Assembly (NCBI RefSeq): GCF_051014445.1
Contig: NW_027488368.1
Location: 7,626,001-7,690,000, forward strand
Reading direction: 5' to 3'
Length of the DNA: 64,000 nucleotides
DNA from: Colletes latitarsis
Lineage: Eukaryota; Arthropoda; Insecta; Hymenoptera; Colletidae
The notes beneath the pieces were generated by a model, which saw only the letters and a list, made by a program, of their open reading frames with translations, did not search any database and had not been told where the DNA came from. The position numbers and the translations under genes are program-made. Below, piece after piece: positions 50,601 through 62,649 of the stretch (the first letter of the stretch is position 1; each line of letters starts with the position of its first letter).

Positions 50601-51522
50601 CTGAAACAGTCAATTAAACCTGGTTTCGATCTATATTTTAGAGAATAATTCATGTTAGGTCTAGGTTAGGTCTGGGATTTGCACTCATCAGGCTCATACT
50701 TTCGCACACTTCACATACTCGTTTGTCAGATCCTGGGTTATTTTCTGGTTTGGAACGCATAGTAATGTGGTACCACACTGAAACAGTCGATTAAACCAGG
50801 TTTCGATCAATATTTTTGAGGATAACCCATGTTAGGTCTAGGTTAGGCCTGGGATTTTCACTCATCAGACTAATACTTTCGCGTTTTTCACATACTTGTT
50901 GAACAGATCCTGGGTTTTTTTCTGGTTTGGATCACGTAGTAGTGTGGTACCACACTGAAACTGTCCATTTAACCTGGTTTCGATCAATATTTTAGAGGAT
51001 AACGCATGTTAGGACTGGGTTAGGTCTAGGATTTGCCCTCATCAGGCTCATACTTTCGCATATTTCTTATACTTCATGTATAGATCCTGGGCTATTTCTG
51101 GATTGGATCACGTAGTAATGTTGTACCACACCGAAACAGTCAATTAAACCTGGTTTCGATCAATATTTTAGAAGATAACGCAAGTTATGTCTGGTATAGG
51201 TCTGGGATTTGCTCTCATGAGGCTCATTCTTTCGCACATTTCTCATACTTGATGGCTAGATCCGGGGCTTTTTCTGGATTGCTTCACGTAGTAATGATGT
51301 ACGACACTGAAACAGTCAATTAAACCTGGTTTCCATCAATATTGTAGAGGACAACGCATGTTAGGTCTAGGTTAGCCCTGGGATTTGCCCACATGAGGGT
51401 CATACTTTCGCAGTTTTAACATACATGTTGACCTGATCGAGGGTTTTTTCTGCTTTGGATCACGTAGCAAAGTGGTGCCATACTGAAACAGTCCATTAAA
51501 CCTGGTATCGATCAATATTCTA
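47671..51522. repeat. HOR block V, copy 2, with a 12-monomer expansion
   Basis: Collinear with 40,981-42,890, but between the 6,520-bp and 8,632-bp registers lie exactly 2,112 extra bp (12 x 176), about 48,600-50,700. The extra monomers include a copy of 30,364-30,697 at 49,006-49,339. Small indels occur near 49,391 (gtcttgataaat shortened to gttgataaat) and near 50,301 (catgttttagggctggg). Confidence 0.82.
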
Positions 51523-53447
51523 GAGGATAACGCAAGTTAGGTCTGGTATAGGTCTGGGACTTGCCCTCATCAGGCTCATACTTTCGCACACTTCACATAC
51601 TCGTTGAACAGATCCTGGGTTATTTTCTGGTTTGGATCACATAGTAATGTGGTACCACACTGAAACAGTCGATTAAACCTGGTTTGGATCAATATTATAG
51701 AGGATAACGCATGTTAGGCCTAGGTTAGGTCTGGGATTTTCACTCATCAGACTCATACTTTCGCATTCTTCACATACTTGTTGAACGGATCCTGGGTTTT
51801 TTCTGGTTTGGATCACGTAGTAATGTGGGACCACATCGAAACAATCAATTAAACCAGGTTTCGATCAATATTTTTGAGGATAACGCATGTTAGGTCTAGG
51901 TTAGTCCTGGGATTTTCACTCATCGGACTCATCCTTTCGCGTTTTTCACATACTTGTTGAACAGATCCTGGGTTTTTTTCTGGTTTGGATTGCGTAGTAG
52001 TGTGGTACCACACTGAAACTGTCCATTAAACCTGGTTTCGATCAATATTTTAGAGGATAACGCATGTTAGGTCTGGGTTAGGTCTGGGAATTGCTCTCAT
52101 CAGGCTCATACTTTCGCATATTTCTCATACTTCATGGCTGGATCCTGGGCTATTTCTGGATTGGATCACGTAGTAAAGTGGTACCACACTGAAACATTCA
52201 ATAAAACCTGGTCTGGATATATATTTTAGAGGATAACGCATCTTAGGTCTGGGTTAGGTCTAAGATTTGCCCTCATCAGGCTCACAGTTTCGTGTTTTTC
52301 ACATACTTGTTGAACAGATCCTGGGTTTTTTCTGGATTGGATCACGAAGTGCTGTGGTACCAAACTGAAACAGTCCATTAAACCGGTTTCGCTCAATATT
52401 TTAGAAGATAACGCATGTTAGGTCTAGGTTAGGCCTGGGATTTGCCCTCATCAGGGTCATACTTTTGCAGTCTTAACATGCATGTTGACCTGATCGTGGG
52501 TTCTTTCTGCTTTGGATCATGTAGGAAAGTGGTACCACACTGAAACAGTCAATTAAACCTGGTTTCGATCAATATTTTAGAGGATAACGCAAGTTAGGTC
52601 CGGGATAGGTCTGAGATTTGGCCTCATCAGACTCATACTTTCGCACACTTCACATACTCGTTGAACAGATCCTGGGTTTTTTTCTGGTTTGGATCACGTA
52701 GTAATGTGGTACCACGCTGAAACAGTCAATTAAACCTGGTTTCGACCAATATTTTAGAGGATAGCGCAAGTTAGGTCTGAGATAGGCCTGGGATTCGCCC
52801 TCATCAGGCTCATACTATCGCGTTTTCCACATACTTGTTGAACTGATCCTGGGTTTTTTCTGGTTTGGATCACGTAGTAATGTGGTACCACACTGAAACA
52901 GTCTATTAAACCTGGTTTCGATCAATATTTTAGAGGATAACGCAAGTTAGGTCTAGGTTAGGTCTGGGATTTGCCCACATCAGGCTCATACTTTCGCGTT
53001 TTTCACATACTTGTTGAACAGATCCTGGGTTTTTTCTGGTTTGGATCACGTAGTAGTGTGGTACCACACTGAAACAGTCCATTAAACCTGATTTGGATCA
53101 ATATTTTAGAGGATAACGCATGTTAGGTCTGGGATTTTCACTCATCAGACTCATACTTTCGCATTCTTCACATACTTGTTGAACGGATCCTGGGTTTTTT
53201 CTGGTTTGGATCACGTAGTAATGTGGGGCCACACCGAAACAATCAATTGAACCTGGTCTTGATATATATTTTAGAGGATAACGCATGTTAGGTCTGGGAT
53301 AGGTCTGGGATTTACCCTCATCAGACTCATACTTTCGCACACTTCACATACTCGTTGAACAGATCCTGGGTTATTTTCTGGTTTGGATCACATAGTAATG
53401 TGGTACCACACTGAAACAGTCGATTAAACCAGGTTTCGATCAATATT
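51523..53447. repeat. Monomers with a copy of the 30.7-31.8-kb block
   Basis: From about 52,650 to 53,447 it follows 30,660-31,810 but lacks two monomers (offset 21,990, then 21,637). Shared marks are gatagcgcaagtt, catactatcgcg, the 11-bp contraction at 53,122, and gtggggccacacc. Bases 51,523-52,649 are mixed monomers, some quite diverged, for example cacagtttcgtg near 52,283 and caaactgaaacag near 52,361. Confidence 0.8.
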
Positions 53448-56370
53448 TTTGAGTATAACGCATGTTAGGTCTAGGTGAGGCCCGGGATTTTCACTCGTCA
53501 GACTCATACTTTCACATTCTTCTGATACATGTTGAACGGATCCTGGGTTTTTTCTGGTTTGGATCACGTAGTAATGTGGGACCACACAGAAACAATCAAT
53601 TAAACCTGGTCTTGATAAATATTTTAGAGGATAACGCATGTTAGGTCTGGGTTAGGTCTAGGATTTGCCCTCGTCAGGCTCATACTTTCGCATATTTCTC
53701 ATACTTCATGGCTAGATCCTGGGCTATTTCTGGATTCTATCACGTAGTAATGTGGTACCACACTGAAACAGTCAATTAAACCTGGTTTTGATGAATATTT
53801 TAGAGAATAATTCATGTTAGGTCTGGGTTAGGTCTGGGAGTCGCTCTCATCAGGCTCATTCTTTCGCATATTTCTCATACTTGACGGCTAGATCCTGGGC
53901 TTTCTCTGGATTGCAACACGTAGTAATGAAGTACAACACTGAAACAGTCAATTAAACCTGGTTTCCATCAATATTTTAGAGGACAACGCATGTCAGGTCT
54001 AGGTTAGGTCTGGGATTTGCTCTCATAAGGGTCAAACTGTCGCAGTTTTATCTTACTTGCTGAACGGATCCTGGGTTTTTTCTGGTTTGGTTCACGTAGT
54101 AATGTGGTACCACACTGAAACATTCAATTAAACCTGATCTTGATAAATATTTTAGAGGACAACGCATGTTAAGTTTGGGTTAAGTCTAGGATTTGCCCTC
54201 ATCAGGCTCATACTTTCGCATATTTCTCATACTTCATGGCTAGATCCTGGGCTGTTTCTGGGTTGTATCACGTAGTAATGTGGTACCACGCTGAAACAGT
54301 CAATTAAACCTGGCTTCGATCTATATTTTAGAGAATAATTCATGTTAGGTCTAGGTTATGTCTGGGATTTGCTCTCATCAGGCTCATTCTTTCGCATATT
54401 TCTCATACTTGATGGCTAGATCCTGGGCTGTTTCTGGTTTGGATCACGTAGTAGTGTGGTACCACACTGAAACAGTCCATTAAACCTGGTTTGGATCTAT
54501 ATTTTAGAGGATAACGCATGTTAGGTCTAGGTTAGGTCTCGGATTTGCCCTCATCAGACTCATACTTTCGCGTTTTTCACATACTTGTTGAACAGATCCT
54601 GGGTTTTTTCTGGTTCGGATCACGTAGTAGTGTGGTACCACACTGAAACAGTCCATTAAACCTTGTTTGGATCTATATTTTTGAGGATAACGCATGTTAG
54701 GTCTAGGTTAGGCCGGGGATTTTCACTCATCAGACTCATACTTTCGCATTCTTCTCATACTTGTTGAGCGGATCCTGGGTTTTTACCGGTTTGGATCACG
54801 TAGTAATGTTGTACCACACTGAAACATTCAATTAAACCTGGTCTTGATAAATATTTTAGAGGATAACGCATGTTAGGTCTGGGTTAGGTCTAGGATTTGC
54901 CCTCATCAGGCTCATACTTTCGCATATGTCTCATACTTCATGGCTGGATCCTGGGCTATTTCTGGATTGGATCACGTAGTAACGTGGTACCACACTGAAA
55001 CAGTCAATTAAACCTGGTTTTGATGAATATTTTAGAGAATAATTCATGTTAGGTCTAGGTTAGGTCTGGGATTCGCTCTCATCAGGCTCATTCTTTCGCA
55101 TATTTTTCATACTTGACGGCTAGATCCTGGGCTTTCTCTGGATTGCATCACGTAGTAATGAAGTACAACCCTGAAACAGTCAATTAAACCTGGTTTCCAT
55201 CAATATTTTAGAGGACAACGCATGTTAGGTCTAGGATAGGCCTGGGATTTGCTTTCATCAGGGTCATACTTTCGCAGTTTTAACATACATGTTGACCTGA
55301 TCGAGGGTTTTTTCTGCTTTGGATAACGTAGTAAAGTGGTACCACACTGAAACAGTCCATTAAACCTGGTATCGATCAATATTTTAGAGGGTAACGCATG
55401 TTAGGTCTAGGTTAGGCCTGGGATTTTCACTCTTCAGACTCATACTTTCGCATTCTTCACATACTTGTTGAACGGATCCTGGGTTTTTTCCGGTTTGGTA
55501 CACGTAGTAATGTGGTACCACACTGAAACATTCAATTAAACCTGGGCTTGATAAATATTTTAGAGGATAACGCAAGTTAGGTCTAGGTTAGGTCTGGGAT
55601 ATGCCCTCATCAGACTCAAACTTTCGCACAATTCACATACTCGTTGAACAGATCCTGGGTTATTTTCTGGTTTGGATCACATAGTAATGTGGTACCACAC
55701 TGAAACATTCAATTAAACCTGGTCTTGATAAATATTTTAGAGGATAACGCATGTTAGGTCTGGGTTAGGTCTAGGATTTGCCCACATCAGGCTCCTCCTT
55801 TCGCATATTTCTCATACTTCATGGCTGGATCCTGGGCTATTTCTGGATTGGATCACATATTAATGTGGTACCACACTGAAACAGTCAATTAAACCTGGTT
55901 TTGATCAATATTTTAGAGAATAATTCATGTTAGGTCTAGGTTAGGTCAGGGATTTGCTCTCATCAGGCTCATTCTTTCGCATATTTCTCATACTTGATGG
56001 CTAGATGCTGGGCTTTTTCTGGATTGCAACACGTAGTAATGAAGTACAACACTGAAACAGTCAATTAAACCTGGTTTCCATCAATATTTTAGAGGACAAC
56101 GCATGTCAGGTCTAGGTTAGGTCTGGGATTTGCTCTCATAGGGGTCATACTGTCGCAGTTTTAACTTGCTTGTTGAACGGATCCTGGGTTTTTTCTGGCT
56201 TGGTTCACGTAGTAATGTGGTACCACACTGAAACATTCAATTAAACCTGGTCTTGATAAATATTTTAGAGGATAACGCATGTTACGTTTGGGTTAGGTCT
56301 AGGATTTGCCCTCATCAGGCTCATACTTTCGCATATCTCTCACACTTCATGGCTAGATCCTGGGTTGTTT
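53448..56370. repeat. Array segment with a 1,232-bp spaced duplication
   Basis: Bases 53,635-53,985 recur at 54,867-55,217 (offset 1,232 bp, seven monomers), with gatgaatatt and cttgacggctag. Neighbouring monomers ending at about 54,500 and 54,676 share ggatctatatt at 176-bp spacing. Bases 55,551-55,706 match 30,931-31,086, and 55,762-56,367 match 32,705-33,310. No gene. Confidence 0.8.
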
Positions 56371-58560
56371 CTGGATTGTATCACATAGTAATGTGGTACC
56401 ACGCTGAAACAGTCGATTAAACCTGGTTTCGATCAATATTTTAGAGGATAACGCAAGTTAAGTCTGGGATAGGTCTGGGATTTGACCTCATCAGACTCAT
56501 ACTTTCGCATTTTTCACTTACTTGTTGAACAGATCCTGGGTTTTTTCTGGTTTGGATCACGTAGTAGTGTGGTACCACACTGAAACAGTCCATTAAACCT
56601 GGTTGCGATCAATATTTTAGAGGATAACGCATGTTAGGTCTGGGTTAGGTCTAGGATTTGCCCACATCAGGCTTATTCTTTCGCATATTTCTCATACTTG
56701 ATGGCTAGATCCTGGGCTTTTTCTGAATTGCATCACGTAGCAATGAAGTACAACACTGAAACAGTCAATTAAACCTGGTTTCGATCAATATTTTAGAGAA
56801 TAATTCATGTTAGGTCTAGGTTAGGTCTGGGATTTGCTCCCATCAGGCTCATTCTTTCGGATATTTGTCATACTTGATGGCTAGATCCTGGGCTTTTTCT
56901 GGATTGCAACACGTAGTAATGAAGTACAACACTGAAACAGTAAATTAAACCTGGTTTCCATCAATATTTTAGAGGACAACGCATGTCAGGTCTAGGTTAG
57001 GTCTGGGATTTGCTCTCATAAGGGTCATACTGTCGCAGTTTTATCTTACTTGCTGAACGGATCATGGGTTTTTTCTGGTTTGGATCACGTAGTAATGTGG
57101 GACCACAGTGAAACAATCAATTAAACCTGGTTTCCATCAATATTTTAGAGGACAACGCATGTTAGGTCTAGGTTAGGCCTGGGATTTGCTCTCATCAGGG
57201 TCATACCTTCGCACACTTCACATACTCGTTTGACAGATCCTGGATTATTTTCTGGTTTGGATCGCATAGTAATGTGGTGCCACACTGAAACAGTCGATTA
57301 AACCAAGTTTCGATCAATATTTTTGAGGATAACCCATGTTAGCTCTAGGTTAGGCCTGGGATTTTCACTCATCAGACTCATACTTTCGCATTCTTCACAT
57401 ACTTGTTGAACGGATCCTGGGTTTTTTCTGGTTTGGATCACGTAGTAATGTGGGACCACACTGAAACAGTCAATTAAACCTGGTTTCGATCAATATTTTA
57501 GAGAATAATTCATGTTAGGTCTAGGTTAGGTCTGGGATTTGCTGTCATCAGGCTCATTCTTTCGCATATTTCTCATACTTGATGGCTAGATGCTGGGCTT
57601 CTTCTGGATTGCATCACGTAGTAATGAAGTACAACACTGAAACAGTCAATTAAACCTGGTTTCCATCAATATCTTAGAGGACAACGCAAGTTAGATCTGG
57701 GATAGGTCTGGGATTTGCCCTCATCAGGCTCATACTTTCGCACACTTCACATACTCGTTGAACAGATCCTGGGTTATTTTCTGGTTTGGATCACATAGTA
57801 ATGTGGTACCACACTGAAACAGTCGATTAAACCAGGTTTCGATCAATATTTTTGAGGATAACGCATGTTAGGTCTTGGTTAGGTCTGGGATTTTCACTCA
57901 TCAGACTCATACTTTCGCATTCTTCACATACTCGTTCAACAGATCCTGGGTTTTTACTGGTTTGGATCACGTAGTAATGTGGGACCACACTGAAACAATC
58001 AACTAAACCTGGTCTTGATAAATATTTTAGAGGATAACGCATGTTAGGTCTGGGATAAGTCGGGGATTTGCCCTCATCAGACTCATACTTTCGCACACTT
58101 CACATACTCGTTCAACAGATCCTGTGTTTTTACTGGTTTGGATCACGTAGTAATGTGGAACTACACTGAAACAATCAATTAAACCTGGTCTTGATAAATA
58201 TTTTAGGGGATAACGCATGTTAGGTCTGGGTTAGGTCTGGGTTAGGTCTAGGATTTGCCCTCGTCAGGCTCATACTTTCGCATATTTCTCATACTTCATG
58301 GCTAGATCCTGGGCTATTTCTGGATTAGATCACGTAGTAATGTGGTACCACACTGAAACAGTCAATTAAACCTGGTTTCCAGCAATATCTTAGAGGACAA
58401 CGCAAGTTAGGTCTGGGATAGGTCTGGGATTTGCCCTCATCAGGCTCATACTTTCGCGTTTTTTACATACTTGTTGAACAGATCCTGGGTTTTTTCTGGT
58501 TTGTATCACGTAGTAGTGTGGTACCACACTGAAACAGTCCATTAAACCGGGTTTGGATCA
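56371..58560. repeat. Mixed monomers, subfamilies 1, 3 and 5
   Basis: No long HOR was found here. Adjacent monomers near 57,931 and 58,107 share the rare ctcgttcaacag followed by gtttttactgg at 176-bp spacing. The gttagctctagg/aaaccaagtttcg variant near 57,297-57,345 recurs near 60,837, 61,893 and 62,069. The 11-bp triplication lies at 58,219-58,251. No gene. Confidence 0.8.
58219..58251 (+). repeat. 11-bp subrepeat expanded to three copies
   Basis: Three consecutive 11-mers read gttaggtctgg, gttaggtctgg, gttaggtctag. Ordinary monomers carry two at this place. The monomer is lengthened by one exact subrepeat, which suggests slippage or unequal exchange at the 11-bp scale. Confidence 0.9.
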
Positions 58561-58926
58561 ATATTTTAGAGGATAACGCATGTTAGGTCTAGGTTAGCCC
58601 TGGGATTTTCACTCATCAGACTCATACTTTCGCATTCTTCACATACATGTTGAACTGATCCTGGGTTTTTTCTGGTTTGGATCACGCAGTAATGTGGTAC
58701 CACACTGAAACAGTCGATTGAACCTGGTTTCGATCAATATTTTAGAGGATAACGCAAGTTAGGTCTGGGATAGGTCTGGGATTTGCCCTCATCAGGCTCA
58801 TACTTTCGCGTTTTTCACATACTTGTTGAACAGATCATGGGTTTTTTCTGGTTTGGGTCACGTAGTAGTGTGATACCACACTGAAACAGTCGATTAAACC
58901 TGGTTTCGATCAATATTTTAGAGGAT

Positions 58927-59278
58927 AACGCATGTTAGGTCTAGGTTAGCCCTGCGATTTTCACTCATCAGACTCATACTTTCGCATTCTTCACATACTT
59001 GTTGAACTGATCCTGGGTTTTTTCTGGTTTGGATCACGTAGTAATGTGGTACCACACTGAAACAGTCGATTAAACCTGGTTTCGATCAATATTTTAGAGG
59101 ATAACGCATGTTAGGTCTAGGTTAGCCCTGGGATTTTCACTCATCAGACTCATACTTTCGCATTCTTCACATACTTGTTGAACTGATCCTGGGTTTTTTC
59201 TGGTTTGGATCACGTAGTAATGTGGTACGACACTGAAACAGTCGATTAAACCAGGTTTCGATCAATATTTTAGAGGAT
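58927..59278. repeat. Adjacent near-identical monomer pair
   Basis: Two neighbouring 176-bp monomers (58,927-59,102 and 59,103-59,278) differ at only about three places: ctgcgatt/ctgggatt, gtaccacac/gtacgacac and aaacctggt/aaaccaggt. That is a local single-monomer duplication. Confidence 0.88.
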
Positions 59279-61430
59279 AACGCAAGTTAAGTCTGGGATT
59301 GGTCTGGGATTTGACCTCATCAGACTCATACTTTCGCACACTTCACATACTCGTTGAACAGATCCTGGGTTATTTTCTGGTTTCGATCACATAGTAATGT
59401 GGTACCACACTGAAACAGTCGATTAAACCAGGTTTCGATCAATATTTTACAGGATAACGCAAGTTATGTCTGGCATAGGTCTGGGATTCGCCCTCATCAG
59501 ACTCATACTTTCGCGTTTTTCACATACTGGTTGAACTGATCCTAGGCTTTTTCTGGTTTGGATCACGTAGTAATGTGGTACCACACTGAAACAGTCAATT
59601 AAACCTGGTTTCGATCTATATTTTAGAGAATAATTCATGTTAGGTCTAGGTTAGGTCTGGGATTTGCTCTCATCAGGCTCATTCTTTCGCATATTTCTCA
59701 TACTTGATGGCTAGATCCTGGGCTATTTCTGGATTACATCACGTAGTAATGAAGTACAACACTGAAACAGTCAATTAAACCTGGTTTCCATCAATATCTT
59801 AGAGGACAACGCAAGTTAGGTCTGGGATAGGTCTGGGATTTGACCTCATCAGACTCATACTTTCGCACACTTCACATACTCGTTGAACAGATCCTGGGTT
59901 ATTTTCTGGTTTGGATCACATAGTAATGTGGTACAACACTGAAACAGTCAATTAAACCTGTTTTCGATCAATATTTTAGAGAATAATTCATGTTAGGTCT
60001 AGGTTAGGTCTGGGATTTGCTCTCATCAGGCTCATTCTTTCGCATATTTCTCATACTTGATGGCTAGATCCTGGGCTATTTCTGGATTGCATCACGTAGT
60101 AATGAAGTACAACACTGAAACAGTCAATTAAACCTGGTTTCCATCAATATTTTAGAGAATAATTCATGTTAGGTCTAGGTTAGGTCTGGGATTTGCTCTC
60201 ATCAGGCTCATTCTTTCGCATATTTCTCATACTTGATGGCTAGATCCTGGGCTATTTCTGGATTGCATCACGTAGTAATGAAGTACAACACTGAAACAGT
60301 CAATTAAACCTGGTTTCCATCAATATCTTAGAGGACAACGCAAGTTAGGTCTGGGTTAGGTCTAGGATTTGCCCTCACCAGGCTCATACTTTCGCATATT
60401 TCTCATACTTCATGGCTAGATCCTGGGCTGTTTCTGGATTGTATCACGTAGTAATGTGGGACCACACTGAAAGAATCAATTAAACCTGGTCTTGATAAAT
60501 ATTTTAGAGGATAACGCATGTTAGGTCTGGGATAGGTCGGGGATTTGCCCTCATCAGACTCATACTTTCGCACACTTCACATACTCGTTGAACAGATCCT
60601 GGGTTATTTTCTGGTTTGGATCACATAGTAATGTGGTACCACACTGAAACAGTCGATTAAACCAGGTTTCGATCAATATTTTTGAGGATAACGCATGTTA
60701 GGTCTTGGTTAGGTCTGGGATTTTCACTCATCAGACTCATACTTTCGCATTCTTCACATACTTGTTGAACGGATCCTGGATTATTTTCTGGTTTGGATCG
60801 CATAGTAATGTGGTGCCACACTGAAACAGTCGATTAAACCAAGTTTCGATCAATATTTTTGAGGATAACGCATGTTAGCTCTAGGTTAGGCCTGGGATTT
60901 TCACTCATCAGACTCATACTTTCGCATTCTTCACATACTTGTTGAACAGATCCTGGGTTATTTTCCGGTTTGGATCACATAGCAATGTAGGACCACACTG
61001 AAACAATCAATTAAACCTGGTCTTGATAAATATTTTAGAGGACAACGCATGTTAGGTCTGGGATAGGTCGGGGATTTGCCCTCATCAGACTGATACTTTC
61101 GCACACTTCACATACTCGTTGAACAGATCCTGGGTTATTTTCTGGTTTGGATCACATAGTAATGTGGTACCACACAGAAACAGTCGATTGAACCTGGTTT
61201 CGATCAATATTTTAGAGGATCACGCAAGTTAGGTCTGGGATAGGTCTGGGATTTGACCTCATCAGGCTCATACTTTCGCATTCTTCACATACTTGTTGAA
61301 CGGATCCTGGGTTTTTTCTGGTTTGGATCACGTAGTAGTGTCGTACCACACTGAAACAGTCCATTAAACCGGGTTTGGATCAATATTTTAGAGGATAACG
61401 CATGTTAGGTCTAGGTTAGCCCTGGGATTT
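59279..61430. repeat. Short-range repeats of subfamilies 1 and 5
   Basis: The gaataattcatg monomers at 59,981-60,156 and 60,157-60,332 are near-identical neighbours, and a third lies at 59,628. The segment 59,830-60,110 (gatttgacctcatc, subfamily 5, gtacaacac, aacctgttttcg) recurs at about 62,660-62,940 and 63,541-63,820. No gene. Confidence 0.82.
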
Positions 61431-62649
61431 TCACTTATCAGGCTAATTCTTTCGCATATTTCTCATACTTGATGGCTAGATGCTGGGCTTTTTCTGGATT
61501 GCATCACGTAGTAATGAAGTACAACACTGAAACAGTCAATTAAACCTGGTTTCCATCAATATCTTAGAGGACAACGCAAGTTAGGACTGGGATAGGTCTG
61601 GGATTTGCCCTCATCAGGCTCATTCTTTCGCATATTTCTCATACTTGATGGCTAGATGCTGGGCTTCTTCTGGATTGCATCACGTAGTAATGAAGTACAA
61701 CACTGAAACAGTCAATTAAACCTGGTTTCCATCAATATCTTAGAGGACAACGCAAGTTAGGTCTGGGATAGGTCTGGGATTTGCCCTCATCAGGCTCATA
61801 CTTTCGCACACTTCACATACTCGTTGAACGGATCCTGGATTATTTTCTGGTTTGGATCGCATAGTAATGTGGTGCCACACTGAAACAGTCGATTAAACCA
61901 AGTTTCGATCAATATTTTTGAGGATAATTCATGTTAGCTCTAGGTTAGGCCTGGGATTTTCACTCATCAGACTCATACTTTCGCATTCTTCACATACTTG
62001 TTGAACGGATCCTGGGTTTTTTCTGGTTTGGATCGCATAGTAATGTGGTGCCACACTGAAACAGTCGATTAAACCAAGTTTCGATCAATATTTTTGAGGA
62101 TAATTCATGTTAGCTCTAGGTTAGGTCTGGGATTTGCTCTCATCAGGCTCATTCTTTCGCATATTTCTCATACTTGATGGCTAGATCCTGGGCTTTTTCT
62201 GGTTTGGATCACGTAGTAATGTGGTACCTCACTGAAACAGTCGATTAAACCTGGTTTCGATCAATATTTTAGAGGATAACGCAAGTTAGGTCTGGGATAG
62301 GTCTGGGATTTGACCTCATCAGACTCATACTTTCGCACACTTCACATACTCGTTGAACAGATCCTGGGTTATTTTCTGGTTTGGATCACATAGTAATGTG
62401 GTACAACACTGAAACAGTCAATTAAACCTGGTCTTGATAAATATTTTAGAGGATATCGCATGTTAGGTCTGGGTTAGGTCTAGGATTAGCCCTCATCAGG
62501 CTCATACTTTCGCATATTTCTCATACTTCATGGCTAGATCCTGGGCTATTTCTGGTTTGGATCACGTAGTAATGTGGTACCTCACTGAAACAGTCGATTA
62601 AACCTGGTTTCGATCAATATTTTAGAGGATAACGCAAGTTAGGTCTGGG
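61431..62649. repeat. Monomer and dimer duplications
   Basis: Monomers near 61,440 and 61,616 repeat ggctagatgctggg at 176-bp spacing. Monomers near 61,890 and 62,066 repeat aaaccaagtttcg with gataattcatgttagctc, also at 176 bp. The gtggtacctcactg mark at 62,221 and 62,574 (353 bp) shows a two-monomer duplication. No gene. Confidence 0.83.
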
